Below are positions 12,246 through 23,170 of a stretch of DNA of 64,000 nucleotides, piece after piece; positions within the stretch are counted from its first letter, which is position 1; each line of letters starts with the position of its first letter. Source of the DNA: Dallia pectoralis (Eukaryota > Chordata > Actinopteri > Esociformes > Umbridae); the NCBI GenBank assembly GCA_029465975.1, contig CM055761.1:8606529-8670528 (forward strand). The letters are read 5' to 3'. Both the position numbers and the translations under genes were made by a program. Under the pieces are notes generated by a model that saw only the letters and a program-made list of their open reading frames with translations, did no database searches and was not told where the DNA came from.

Positions 12246-14153
12246 ACACTGGCAATTTGAAGGCAGGAGGCTTTCAGCATCATGGTCAGCAACAAAGTGC
12301 CAGCAACACCTCACTGCTTGAGCGATGGTATTCACAAAGCCAGAGAGCCACAAGGCTAGAAAGAGCCAGACGAAAGTGGGAAAAAAACACAAATGAAAAG
12401 AGATTACGGGCAGTGGGAATGGGAGAGAAGAAATGCAGTAAAAGAAAAAGATGGACACCCAACTGCTTAAACATGGAGCTCATACACAGAAGTGTTGTAT
12501 TCAAGTTGTGCCGTCTACTTTTTATGGTTTGGAATGCAAAAGCAATAAGAAGAGGTTCGTATGTAGCAGGATGAAAGCTAGAGAAAAAAGGAAAAGCATG
12601 GCGTAACATCTAGACCAGTGTCTGCCGTAAAGGAAAGTAGATAAGGTTGCCTACAAGACCATTTTCTGAGTCTGAAGTAACATGCAGGGTTCCACCAAAA
12701 AGCCATCTACACAAAGCAAGACAAAACTCACATGAATTTTGCCAATATCTTGACTTAGACCAAATCTACCTGTTTGAATGGCATATTTAATTGCTGTTTG
12801 TGGTTCAGTATAGCCATTACACAGTAAATAAGGCATTAATAGTGTTGCTTGCCTGTGTGCTCTGAGCGGAGACCTTTATTTCTCTGTAAGAAATTGATGC
12901 ATGAGCCCCACAGGCATGGCTGCTAAGGTTAATGTAGTTTGTGCTGATGATGGGCTAAGCCAAAACAACTCTCTAACTGAAACCTGCTTTAAAAATAGGC
13001 TGCAGTCGTTTAGCAAGGCCTATCTGTCTACATTAGAGACCATGCAATTACTTATAACATGTTTGATAGAAATCATTTCAGTGGACATTTCTGTGGTTGA
13101 TTTGATAATGATGAAAATTCATCTTGCTTGCACTGTCTTAATGGCTATTCCTTCCTGGCCGGCTAAAGTTTGACGTGATGTATTAGATAGAAAAAGGCAT
13201 ATTTTAAAAGTTGACTAGAATCAGCACACCATCCCTCTTTTTGTTGCAAGTTAGGAGGCCAATTTTTACCATCGCTAAAGCACCAATACTAAATCTGCTA
13301 ATCGGTTCATGGATCTAAATAGCTTCTGCTTCATTTAAGTGTTTTTCCAAAGAAACCAAACAAACAGAATTATCAATCTAAAAAAGGATGACAAATTGGG
13401 TAAGCATAGACAACCTTGAACAGATAAACCTATCCAACACCATGCCCTGGGTCTACCCCTCGAGACTGTTCAGTGAGATGATGGCACCTGGCAATCCACT
13501 AGTGCCTGTGTCTGTCTAGAAACTTCAGTGCTCCATCATTGCTTTCGAACCTGCCCCGCTCACGTTGCTCTTTTGAGGCTTTGCTTTTGTTTTGTATCCA
13601 AACACAGCTTTTATTGCCCATGTGACCTATGAAACAGTTGGGATTTTGGGCTTGTTGCCATGTATTATGTGCCTGTTGCAGGCAAACGTTCTCCAATTTT
13701 CTCAAACTCTAATGCAGAATTCTCTGGCTGTAGATACGTTGTATAAAAATACAGCAATTTCATAAGAGCCCTACATCAAAACATTCCATGGTCCAGGGAC
13801 GGACCTCAGATCCATGTCTGGAATAGAAACTGGTGTCATTCTAATGTTGGTGTAATTAAAACCTGCATCTCATCAACTACAGAATGATATTGAAGTTCTT
13901 TGTCCAGCTCTGCCCCAGCCTTGAATACAGAGCATATAAAACTATTTTTTAATTACAGATTTGTCACATGAAAATCATTCACACAACTTTTCATGTGTTT
14001 TAACAGCACTCTTCTGGCTTGTTAATTCAGCAAAACCGATATTCTAGCTGCATATTAAGCTTTACCTCCAAACGGTTTTACTGCTGGCTTTTAAGCACAA
14101 CTTTCACACTTAATTTCCTGGTCCTTAGTTGTTTATGCTATTCAACTTGACTA

Positions 14154-14406
14154 GGATAATGTACTCACCGGCAGCCACCCATGGTGGTCAATAGGATAAC
14201 ATATTCACCGGCAGCCACCCATGGTGGTCAATAGGATAACGTATTCACCGGCAGCCAACCATGGTGGTCAATAGGATAATGTACTCACCAGCAGCCACCC
14301 ATGGTGGTCAATAGGATAACGTATTCACTGGCAGCCACCCATGGTGGTCAATAGGATAACATATTCACCGGCAGCCACCCATGGTGGTCAATGGGATAAC
14401 GTATTC
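14154..14406 (+). repeat. 40-bp tandem repeat, six units plus a partial seventh
   Basis: Units begin with GGATAA at 14154, 14194, 14234, 14274, 14314 and 14354; a seventh starts at 14394 and breaks off after GTATTC. Each unit contains ggcagccacccatggtgg, with a near-palindromic ccaccc-atggtgg core, and ends gtcaata. Units differ by a few substitutions and no indels. The array sits directly before the LINE ORF1 start, the position of promoter monomers in some LINEs. Promoter activity is inferred. Confidence 0.93.
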
Positions 14407-14619
14407 CTGCTCTCCAGCCAGGAGTTTCCCATTTCCTGTTTGCTCCCAGTCGACCTTCCAACAAGTCGTGCTACTCATCGCCGCACTAAAAGCTAAGTAT
14501 TAATTAGTGTCATTAACTATCATTATGCCTTTACATTGTAGTCGTTGTACCTTTAACCTGAAGGAGAACTATCGCATTCAAGAGAAGATAGCAAAGTTAG
14601 AGGCTTGGTTACAGGCGCA

Positions 14620-16272
14620 TATGTCAGATATGTCACGATATTCGATATGCCAATAATTTTAAACTCATTTTGGCCGATGCCGATATATATATACACTTTA
14701 ATTTTACTGAAGAGAAATCCAAGTCTCACTCCTATACTACCTTTACCTTATTACACTCATGTAGACAGACATTCACTTCTGAAAAAAAGGTTAATTATTA
14801 TGCCAGTGCCACTTTTTATTTTTAAGTCAGTCCTTAGGAGTAAAATAAATAAAATAACATTTTCAAATAATTTACGTAATTCACGTAACACGACATGCAC
14901 ACGTTCTCTTTCCATTTTCCATTATCTAAACATAATATCAAATGCGGATGCAATTGCAACTACTGTGTGAGAACCAGAGCACTTCTGTTGTCACACAGCA
15001 ACTGACAGCTTTTATAAGGGTAAAGTCTACGTCTATATGGGCAGTGAGGCTCAACATGCTAACAGTACTGGTAAAGCTAACGTGACTGGTTACAACACTC
15101 TGGAGTTCAGGTAATGCCAAATCAGTAGTGACGGCTAATAGCATCACGCGGCTAATAGCATAACGCGGCTAATAGCATAACGCGTCTAATAGCATAACGC
15201 GGCTAATAGCATAACGCGTCTAATAGCATAACGCGGCTAATAGCATAACGCGGCTAATAGCATAACGCGTCTAATAGCATAACGCGGCTAATAGCATAAC
15301 GCGGCTAATAGCATAACGCGTCTAATAGCATAACGCGGCTAATAGCATAGTGCGGCTAATAGCATAACGCGGCTAATAGCATAACGCGTCTAATAGCATA
15401 ACGCGGCTAATAGCATAACGCGGCTAATAGCATAGTGCGGCTAATAGCATAACGCGGCTAATAGCATAACGCGTCTAATAGCATAACGCGGCTAATAGCA
15501 TAGTGCGGCTAATAGCATAACGCGGCTAATAGCATAACGCGTCTAATAGCATAACGCGGCTAATAGCATAGTGCGGCTAATAGCATAACGCGGCTAATAG
15601 CATAACGCGTCTAATAGCATAACGCGGCTAATAGCATAGTGCGGCTAATAGCATAACGCGGCTAATAGCATAACGCGGCTAATAGCATAACGCGGCTAAT
15701 AGCATAACGCGGCTAATAGCATAGTGCGGCTAATAGCATAACGCGGCTAATAGCATAACGCGGCTCTAGCTACATCATTAGCCTGCTGAAGCCAACATCT
15801 GAACGGCTGGTTAACATGAGCAATACATTCAATGATTTAGTCGTTAAACTATTACCTTTGGATGCGCGCTGCTGTATATTCTAGCTTTGTCACTGAAGTA
15901 GAGGCTGCTGATGGGTTTTGGCCGGCCTTTTTTCCTTCTTACTATTCAAAAAGTCTTGGTGCTGATCAGGATGACGGCTCTTAAGATGTGTAATCAGATT
16001 TGTATTGTTGAACAAGTGTTGTTTTACGCCTCCTCGAATCACTTCTGCTTTACAACTACTTTTGCAAATAGCAACTTTGTTATCTGTTTTACAGATACAC
16101 AGCCGAAACGTAGGATGTTTAAGTTCCTGGCGGTTATGCTACGTTCACGGTCGTCACGTGCGCATAGTAAACACGCCACACTATCGGCAAGGCTCATCGG
16201 CAGAAATATTAATATCTGCCGATGCCGATAATGATCATTTTAAGCTCGGGCCAATATCATCGTGCATCCCTA
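14620..16272. mobile_element. hAT-like element inserted in LINE ORF1, carrying a minisatellite
   Basis: LINE ORF1 sequence stops near 14620 and resumes near 16275. The right end reads ccaatatcatcgtgcatcccta, and 'cgatgccgataatgatc' lies just inside. The left end has a degraded inverse (cacgatatt...gccaataatttt...gccgatgccgat). A terminus reading TAGGGATGCACGAT is common in fish hAT elements. I could not find matching 8-bp target duplications, so the left boundary is approximate. There is no transposase ORF. About 629 bp of the interior is a 17-bp tandem array. Confidence 0.65.
15133..15761. repeat. 17-bp minisatellite, 37 units with higher-order pattern
   Basis: The array has exactly 37 head-to-tail 17-bp units with no insertion or deletion. 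The main unit is GGCTAATAGCATAACGC. One variant (B) starts GT and creates ACGCGT; another (C) has TAGTGC in place of TAACGC. Reading along, the order becomes B-C-A-A repeated as a 68-bp block in the second half (units 21-32 are three such blocks). The first unit has one private change (ATCAC). Each unit carries at least one CpG. Confidence 0.97.
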
Positions 16273-18769
16273 GGGAAGACTCATGATAGTGTGGACAGGG
16301 AAAATACTCCGCCTGTGCCACCAGGAAGAAAACATAGTGTTAGCCCCTCGGCACAGCCCTCGAAGCCGAGCAAGTCTTTCTCTGCAACTGGAAAGAAATG
16401 CCACCGACCGGCAAAAATGTGACTTTTCAACCAATTTTCTCCACCTTAAGAGTCGGAATGAAGACCCAAGCCGTGCTCCAATGGGAACGGTATATTCTTC
16501 TGGCAGGCCGGGAAAAAAACTAAAAACTTTAGTTATCAGCTATTCCATTTCTTGCAGCATTAGACTGAAGAATCAGCCGGTGATCATGCGCTGTTTACCG
16601 GGGGGCAGGGCCACCGTCGTTGCCGCGAATATAGAGTTGGTGCTAGCGAAGTCTTAAACTGGCAAGTGTAGGTATTGAGATATTGTTATTGACATTGTCA
16701 GCAAATATTTAAGGATTAGGCAGTCAGAGGTAACGAAGTAGAACTTAGTGTCAGCGTGTACATTAGCTAGAAAGATGTGTCTGCATCAAGTAATTGTCTG
16801 GCCCCCTCCCAGCTAGGGGCAGTGACGAGATCTACAGCAGACTCTCATAGCTAAATTCCTGGCTGAAGACGGAGTTTTGAGCGTTGCAGTCAATAGAGTT
16901 TGTGAATAATTGGCCAGGTTTTTGGGACTTGCACATGAACAGGGTCAAGCCTGATCTCCTGAACAGTGACGGACTCCATCCTAGCTGGAGAGGTGCTCTT
17001 CTAGGAATATAGCTAGGAGACTCATTCCTATAGCATTAACATGAGATAGGATGCAGGTCAGGCAGCAGGCTGTTAGCCAGCCTACTAGCATAGTGGAATC
17101 TGTCCATAAACATAGCCAGAGTAGTTAGCAAACTCTACACTATTGACACCGTGATTCAAACTAGGCTCAATAAAATATAAATAATATAATAAAAAGGTAG
17201 TGCTAATAAAAGCAACCTTATTAAAATAAAGCCCTGATTTAGACCGGTCATAAACAAAAGCGACATTAATACCTTGTATCTTAAAATAGGTCTCCTCAAT
17301 ATTAGATTGCTTGCCTCAAAGGCAATTACAGTAAATGAATTAATCACTGATCGTAAATTAGTATTAATTGGCCTGTGTGAAACCTGGCTCAAGCCCGATG
17401 AATATACCGCTTTAAATGATGCCTCTCCTCCTGGTTACACTAGTGATTCGGATCCCCCTTGCATCCCCTAAAGAGGGGGGGGGTCGCTAATATTTATGCT
17501 ACATAATATACATTTTCACTAAAACATATACGCAATATAAGCAATACGACATGAGGACTTAAGCAAACCTCCAGAAAAATGGAGCGAAAGTGGCGCTCCA
17601 CCAAGTTGGAAGTATTTAGACTAGCCTGGATTGATAGTACTGTGGAAAACACTTCTATATGCACGATCAGCCTATTTCTCCAATCTGAATCAAAATGTAT
17701 TTTTGACTGTTGCAAAACATACTAAAAAGCAATGTTCAACTTATGAAGTGGGTCTTCACTTTAGCTGTGAGTAATACATCAACTACTATGATTAAAAAAG
17801 TATCACCACTAGAAAACAAATAGCGTACTTTAAATAGCCATAGTTCTCAAAAACTTGTCGTCCTGAGAGCACGCAGAGCTGCCCTGACTTATTGCCAAAG
17901 GCAACCCTTGAATCTTAGCACCTGTGTCTCTTGAAACATTTACCAAAATTAATAAGGAGTTCAAAGTCAACACATTGTCAACTAGACCATATTCCAAAGA
18001 GTAAAGAGTTACTTCCTGTGCTTGGTCCCCCCAAAGTTGAACCTCACTAAAATTTTCAGAAATTAAGCCTCTGTTAAAAAGATTCTAAACCTAGATCCGG
18101 ACATCCTAAAGAATAAACAACTAATATCGAACCTGCTGTTCCTCTTAAAAATCTCATTACAACTTTGCTGCCTTTCTAAGGAGACAAATAATATTTATGA
18201 AAAGCACCAGGCTGGTTTAAGATCCCATCATAGCACTGAGACTGCACTCGTTAAGGTGGTAAATTACCTTTGCTTTTTGATCTAAGCGCTGCCTTTGACA
18301 CTATTAATCACTCCCTTCTCTTGGAAGGATTGGAGACCCATGTTGGGCTACAAGGACATGTTCCTGACTGGATCTTTTTTATCAGTAAGACTTCAGTTAG
18401 GTTGTCTGGATGGCCTATCCTTGGACAAATCAAAGGTACGCTTTGGTGTTCCTCAAGGCTTGGTTTTAGGACCACTTTTATTCTCAATATACATGCTGCC
18501 TCTGGGTAATGTCATCCGAAACCATAATTCCCTCAAATCCAGTAACTCTGTGAGTAAAACTAAACCTTCCCAGAGTGGTTGCGTTCGACTGGTGTCCCTT
18601 AGTTGATGCTTCGAAAAGTGGGTGGATGCTTTCCGGCTTGTTATGCCCTATCCAAAATGTACCCTGTTCAGGGCCAGTTTCACTGTACCCCACTGTATCC
18701 AGATTCAAGATTTATGCTGCTATACTATATGTAGGAGCCATTTGCAAAAAGCCCCAAACCTATTCATTA

Positions 18770-19385
18770 TAGAAAATAATTGATGTTATTATATGTGGAA
18801 ATCATTATGTTTAGAAGCATCATTCATGATTGGTGTATACTTTACCTAAAATGATATTTAGGCCTGTATGAACGCGACGTAGTCAACCTCTACGTTTAAG
18901 AGAGGGAACTACGGGGGCAGGGGCAGGACAGGGAAGTGACACAGTTTATCTACCACAATTTACTATCAGAAGGGGCATTCCCCTAAGGGGAATTGACATT
19001 GGTTAAGACATATTTTGTACGATGTGAATGTTCGAGGCGATTTTCGATTTATGTTTCATTTATTGTTATTCCGCTACAAATGTAAGATCACTGGATGTAT
19101 ATTCCTGCTTCAAACAATGATACACCGACAGCATTTTGACTACCCAATCAACAATAAAGAGTGTCGGAAAGAATGTTTGACTCCACTGAACCCTCCTGGG
19201 GCCCCCTGGTTGTGGGCAGGCTGATACTGCTGATGCTAAATGACAGTTTTGGCTTCCAATCTGCCAAACCCTGAAACCAATTGTCCCTAACCAAAGCTTG
19301 TTGTATTCAGGCTGAGCTTCCTGTGAAAAGCCAAAAATTCACGACTAAAGCATCACTGAAATGTCACTGCAAGGTCTCTAAGATG
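18770..19385. other. Unassigned stretch between LINE relics
   Basis: No feature was recognised. A short open frame at 19015-19224 has no similarity I recognise. The sequence ends at a 25-bp tandem duplication (19388-19437). Confidence 0.4.
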
Positions 19386-19387
19386 GA

Positions 19388-19437
19388 GGCGCGTGCATAC
19401 GCGTAGCCCTGCGGCGCGTGCATACGCGTAGCCCTGC
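19388..19437. repeat. 25-bp perfect tandem duplication
   Basis: Two identical 25-bp copies (19388-19412 and 19413-19437) begin GGCGCGTGCATACGCGTAG. Each contains the near-palindrome TACGCGTA and several CpGs, in otherwise AT-rich sequence. Confidence 0.9.
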
Positions 19438-19479
19438 GTCTCTTTAAAAAAATGTGTAGTTAATTATTTAATTTTTTTA

Positions 19480-21060
19480 AGTCTACTCACTTGGTGCAGC
19501 CAGGCGATTTTATCTGTGAAGCCGTCAAGTCTACTACTGTATATAGAAAAACACTGCACAACAACTGCTTTCTACAGGCTTCTCCTTCCTCCGGAGATCG
19601 TTAGATCTACACGGGAGTCTGGAATCCCCCATCCAACCAGAAGTGGCCGACAGCAGCGTAGGGAACAGAAAACAAAGATGGGATGTGCGCGGAGGTCTAC
19701 AAGCTATGGTTAGACGTAACCTCAAGGACCCTCTCACCAAAGCCTTTTCCTAGCTAACGTTCAGTCCCTGGCAAATAAAATGGGCGAAATACAACTAAGA
19801 AACGGATTATGGACAATGTCATGATTTTTACAGAAACCTGGCCAAACAACAGCACACCGGATAATGCAATCAGCCTTGAAAACCTCAGTGTCTTTCTCGT
19901 TGATCATACGACAGCCTATTCCGGTAAGAACAGGAGTGATGGACAGTGAATCTACGCGAATGATTATGGATTACAGGAAGACAAATAGCGATATACATGC
20001 CCAAATTCTCATTGTTCCCATCGACCAATCCTGGTCCCTCAACACCACAACCCGGTCAAAAAGGCGTAACAGCACCTGTACATTTTGCTGTGGCTGGCGA
20101 AAACCGCCCAGCGCAAAATTGGTGCCACCAAAGACTTCAAGCACGAGCAGTTTGTGGAGAGCATTATCAGGGACCACTCACACCTGAGACATAAACTGTT
20201 AGTGGAGAGTGTGTGGCATTATCAGGGGCCCCTCACACCTGAGACATAAACTGTTAGTGGAGAGTGTGTGGCATTATCAGGGACCACTCACACCCAAGCC
20301 ATAAACTGTTAGTGGAGAGTGCGTGGCATTATCAGGGACCACTCACACCTGAGATATAAACTGTTAGTGGAGAGTGTGTGGTATTATCAGGGACCACTCA
20401 CACCTGAGACATAAACTGTTAGTGGAGAGTGTGTGGCATTATTAGGGACCCCTCACACCCAAGCCATAAACTGTTAGTGGAGAGTGTGTGGCATTATCAG
20501 GGACCACTCACACCCAAGCCATAAACTGTTAGTGGAGAGTGTGTGGCATTATCAGGGACCACTCACACCCAAGCCATAAACTGTTAGTGGAGAGTGTGTG
20601 GCATTATCAGGGACCACTCACACCCAAGCCATAAACTGTTAGTGGAGAGTGTGTGGCATTATCAGGGACCCCTCACACCTGAGACATAAACTGTTAGTGG
20701 AGAGTGTGTGGCATTATCAGGGACCCCTCACACCTGAGACATAAACTGTTAGTGGAGAGTGTGTGGCATTATCAGGGACCCCTCACACCTGAGACATAAA
20801 CTGTTAGTGGAGAGTGTGTGGCATTATCAGGGACCCCTCACACCCAAGCCATAAACTGTTTGTCCCCCTGTCACCAGGCAAACAATACAAATCTCTGCTC
20901 ACTCACATCAGCAGGCTTCAGAACAGTTTTTCCCCTACTGCTGTTAACATACTGAACTCTGATACTCTTCGGCACACTGCTACCCTAACGGTTGGTGAAT
21001 TGAAAATTATACTGACTGTCATTTGCATCGACTATCTGGGAAAATCAGTGTAAAATATCA
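19480..21060 (+). mobile_element. Internally deleted LINE (L2/Rex1-like) with C-terminal minisatellite
   Basis: The + strand shows a LINE endonuclease start (near 19745-19790: frames give LTFSPW..KMGEIQLR, matching the family's 'LANVQSL.NKM.E' pattern) and FTETW-like sequence at 19828-19845. It then jumps to the RT C-terminal end (SWSLNTTTRSKRRNSTCTF at about 20029-20085). After this come IIRDHSHLRHKLL and, beyond the array, IIRDPSHPSHKLFVPLSPGK (20825-20884) and SRLQNSFSPTAVNILNSDTL. Everything between the endonuclease start and the RT end is missing. The segment encoding IIRD.SH..HKL is tandemly amplified (20162-20865). It is not active. Confidence 0.78.
20162..20865 (+). repeat. 55-bp minisatellite derived from LINE ORF2 C-terminus, 12.8 units
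   Basis: Units start with cattatcaggg at 20162 and every 55 bp to 20822, giving 12 complete units and a partial last one that runs into normal LINE sequence. Two sites separate the unit types: GACCACTC or GACCCCTC, and CACCTGAGAC or CACCCAAGCC. Units 7-9 are one type and 10-12 another, suggesting recent local duplication. The unit corresponds to LINE codons for IIRD-SH--HKL. Because 55 is not a multiple of three, the coding frame shifts at each unit. Confidence 0.95.
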
Positions 21061-21309
21061 TTTGCATAATAAATTGGAACGCGATGTACTACCCACACAG
21101 CTAGCCTGCATTTAATAACACGCCGTCCTTGCGACACTTTGATTGGACTGATTGTTAAAAAAAGATTTTTTTGATAATGTTGATCCCTTAACAAGTACGT
21201 TTACCATACAATTCTAACATCTAACCTAATCTGATCATCTTTTTCTATTACCCTTTTCAGTTCCATAATATTGTATATTGATAGTGAGCAACCTGACTCA
21301 GAATGTATG
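21060..21309. other. Unassigned AT-rich spacer
   Basis: Nothing was recognised beyond AT-rich sequence following the LINE 3' end. Confidence 0.4.
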
Positions 21310-21907
21310 TAGACCATAGACTGTATAAAAATATGGACGTAGTATCCGTGACGTCACCCGTAGGGTACTGAAGACCGTTTTTGAAGCCTGAAGTGGGCGT
21401 AGCCGACCGTCGCCATCTTGGCAGCGCGTCACTCCCGGATAAACGAAAATGGTCATAGAGGCGGTACGTGGATAGAGCGGAGGAGCCTGGATGCTGTTTA
21501 CTGAGTAATTATAGGCTAATTTCTTACACATATCTTTGAGGACATGTCAAAAAATACTTCCAAGTATAGTCAGTGTTAATAAAAGTTACGCTATTTATGA
21601 AATGCAGGCATCCGGTAATGCGGGAATCCGCTGGACACACCCTTAATTATGTAGAACTTTAAATATTAATCAACTAAACAAATGAGTTATAAAAAAATTC
21701 ACCCCCCTCACAGTTGTTATGAAGGGCAAAATTAGCTGTATAGACCAAAGTAAAGTTGTAAAGTTGATCATTTTAACATGGGGGAGATACAGATTTGACT
21801 CACTTCTGCAGCCAGCCTCAAGCGGCCAGTCAATGAATTGCAGTTGAACTCACTTCCTTATTGGTTTCAGAAGAGAGACCGGAAGGTTAGACAGAAGCAT
21901 TGGTCTA
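21310..21907. mobile_element. Unclassified fish interspersed repeat with short inverted ends
   Basis: The stretch starts with TAGACCATAGACTGTATAAA and contains atggacgtagtatccgtgacgtcaccc, a phrase I recognise from many fish genomes as a dispersed repeat. The far end contains tggccagt/cttattgg-type phrases from the same repeat and finishes tggtcta, the inverse of the start (TAGACCA at 21310-21316 and TGGTCTA at 21901-21907). A CRE-like TGACGTCA lies near the left end. There is no coding capacity. The family name is not known to me. Confidence 0.5.
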
Positions 21908-22378
21908 TCCGGCTCCCTGGAGGAGCTAAATCTCAACATCCAAAAAACAAACAACATCTGTTTACAAACAGCAGACAATCTCTGGCGAAGCTATGGTGAA
22001 GATGTCCCACACAGGATGTTCAAGCAGTGTGTACATAGGCTATACTGAAAATGAAATGCTAACTATTTTTGGGGCACTTTGTTTTACATGATTCACCCAC
22101 CAGAAAAATGAAAAAAGAAAGCATGTTGCATTCACGGTGTGTGTGTGTGTGTGTGTGTGTCTTTGCGTGAGTGTGTGAGAGAAAAGAGTGCGCGCACGCA
22201 TGTGCAGACAATGATAGTAAGCCAGCCGTAGGTGAGCAAAGTCATGAAAAATTCATGCATGATACAGCCAAGACATTATATAGAGGAGAAAGGGGGAAAA
22301 GGGCGATGAGTTATCCCCTGGGACCCTGGTCTGCACTGAATCGCTACAGCGTGAATAAGTGCTCCTTTGTTTCATTGA
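21908..22378. other. Sequence before the assembly gap, with (TG)n
   Basis: No gene was recognised. A (GT)n run lies at about 22137-22160, followed by a GTGTGAGAGA-type tract. The low-complexity stretch may have contributed to the assembly break. Confidence 0.5.
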
Positions 22379-22878
22379 NNNNNNNNNNNNNNNNNNNNNN
22401 NNNNNNNNNNNNNNNNNNNNNNNNNNNNNNNNNNNNNNNNNNNNNNNNNNNNNNNNNNNNNNNNNNNNNNNNNNNNNNNNNNNNNNNNNNNNNNNNNNNN
22501 NNNNNNNNNNNNNNNNNNNNNNNNNNNNNNNNNNNNNNNNNNNNNNNNNNNNNNNNNNNNNNNNNNNNNNNNNNNNNNNNNNNNNNNNNNNNNNNNNNNN
22601 NNNNNNNNNNNNNNNNNNNNNNNNNNNNNNNNNNNNNNNNNNNNNNNNNNNNNNNNNNNNNNNNNNNNNNNNNNNNNNNNNNNNNNNNNNNNNNNNNNNN
22701 NNNNNNNNNNNNNNNNNNNNNNNNNNNNNNNNNNNNNNNNNNNNNNNNNNNNNNNNNNNNNNNNNNNNNNNNNNNNNNNNNNNNNNNNNNNNNNNNNNNN
22801 NNNNNNNNNNNNNNNNNNNNNNNNNNNNNNNNNNNNNNNNNNNNNNNNNNNNNNNNNNNNNNNNNNNNNNNNNNNNNN
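22379..22878. other. Assembly gap of 500 N
   Basis: Exactly 500 N characters. A round length usually means a placeholder of unknown true size. Any translation across it is meaningless. Confidence 0.99.
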
Positions 22879-23170
22879 GCGCTTCTGGCCATCAGCACAC
22901 AGAGAATGGAAATGACTGATCAGACGCCTCCGAGGCAGAAATTGGATCCTTGTCAGCTGCCCATTTTTCCGGGATCATGTTCTGCACTGGCTGCATTTAT
23001 TTTGGAAAATGAATGTGTTTATATTTATAATGACATGGCAGAAAATAAATGACTTTCATGCAGGAAGCAGAAATTGATTGTGCCTGCGATTTGGTTCCTG
23101 ATAAGAGAGCGTCTTTACACGCGGAGACAATCATTTGTTCATATTCCACACGGTAAATAATTACTGCACT
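22879..23170. promoter_or_regulatory. Candidate conserved non-coding element
   Basis: The sequence is complex and non-repetitive, with closely packed motifs: TGACTGATCAGA, GTCAGCTGCC (E-box), TTATTTTGGAAAATGAATG (octamer-like and TEAD-like), ATGACATGGCAGAAAATAAATGA and GGTAAATAATTACTGCAC. Neuronal ELAV loci are rich in deeply conserved enhancers, so this is a reasonable candidate. The evidence is composition and motif texture only. Confidence 0.25.

Larger units (their letters stand above)
9665..14150. other. Non-coding region, no gene recognised
   Basis: The stretch is AT-rich and presumably intronic or upstream flank. It contains a (TG)n run at 10359-10394, a short duplicated phrase 'atattggctgggtg' (about 10619-10657), and a GC-richer island at 12060-12240. 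Open frames on the minus strand of 11332-11739 match no family I know and are treated as chance. Confidence 0.5.
14154..18770 (+). mobile_element. L2-like LINE with 5' tandem monomers, ORF1 and ORF2 relics
   Basis: A + strand element is traceable in order. Six 40-bp tandem units (14154-14393) come first, then an ORF1 start (MPLHCSRCTFNLKENYRIQE, from 14525). A hAT insertion follows (about 14620-16272). ORF1 resumes after it (about 16320-17000): PSAQPSKPSKSFSATGKKCH, then a TLVIS-S-SCSIRLKNQPVI segment. The endonuclease start is at 17280-17460 (GLLNIRLLASKAITVNELIT, LIGLCETWLKPDEYTAL). RT remnants follow at 18270-18510 (LFDLSAAFDTINHSLLL; GVPQGLVLGPLLFSIYM). ORF1 resembles the esterase-like (SGNH) ORF1 known in CR1/L2 LINEs, where 'GDSI' is expected but 'SYSI' is read here. 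Most endonuclease and RT sequence is deleted or frameshifted. Confidence 0.82.

Noticed and set aside
14154..14406. CRISPR-like array of 40-bp repeats
   Set aside because: Units are directly adjacent with no unique spacers and lie in vertebrate DNA next to a LINE.
15133..15761. Possible repetitive-protein coding sequence
   Set aside because: 17 bp is not a multiple of three and TAA/TAG stops fall in every frame across units.
22171..23052. 293-codon open frame crossing the N run
   Set aside because: The frame exists only because N does not create stops.
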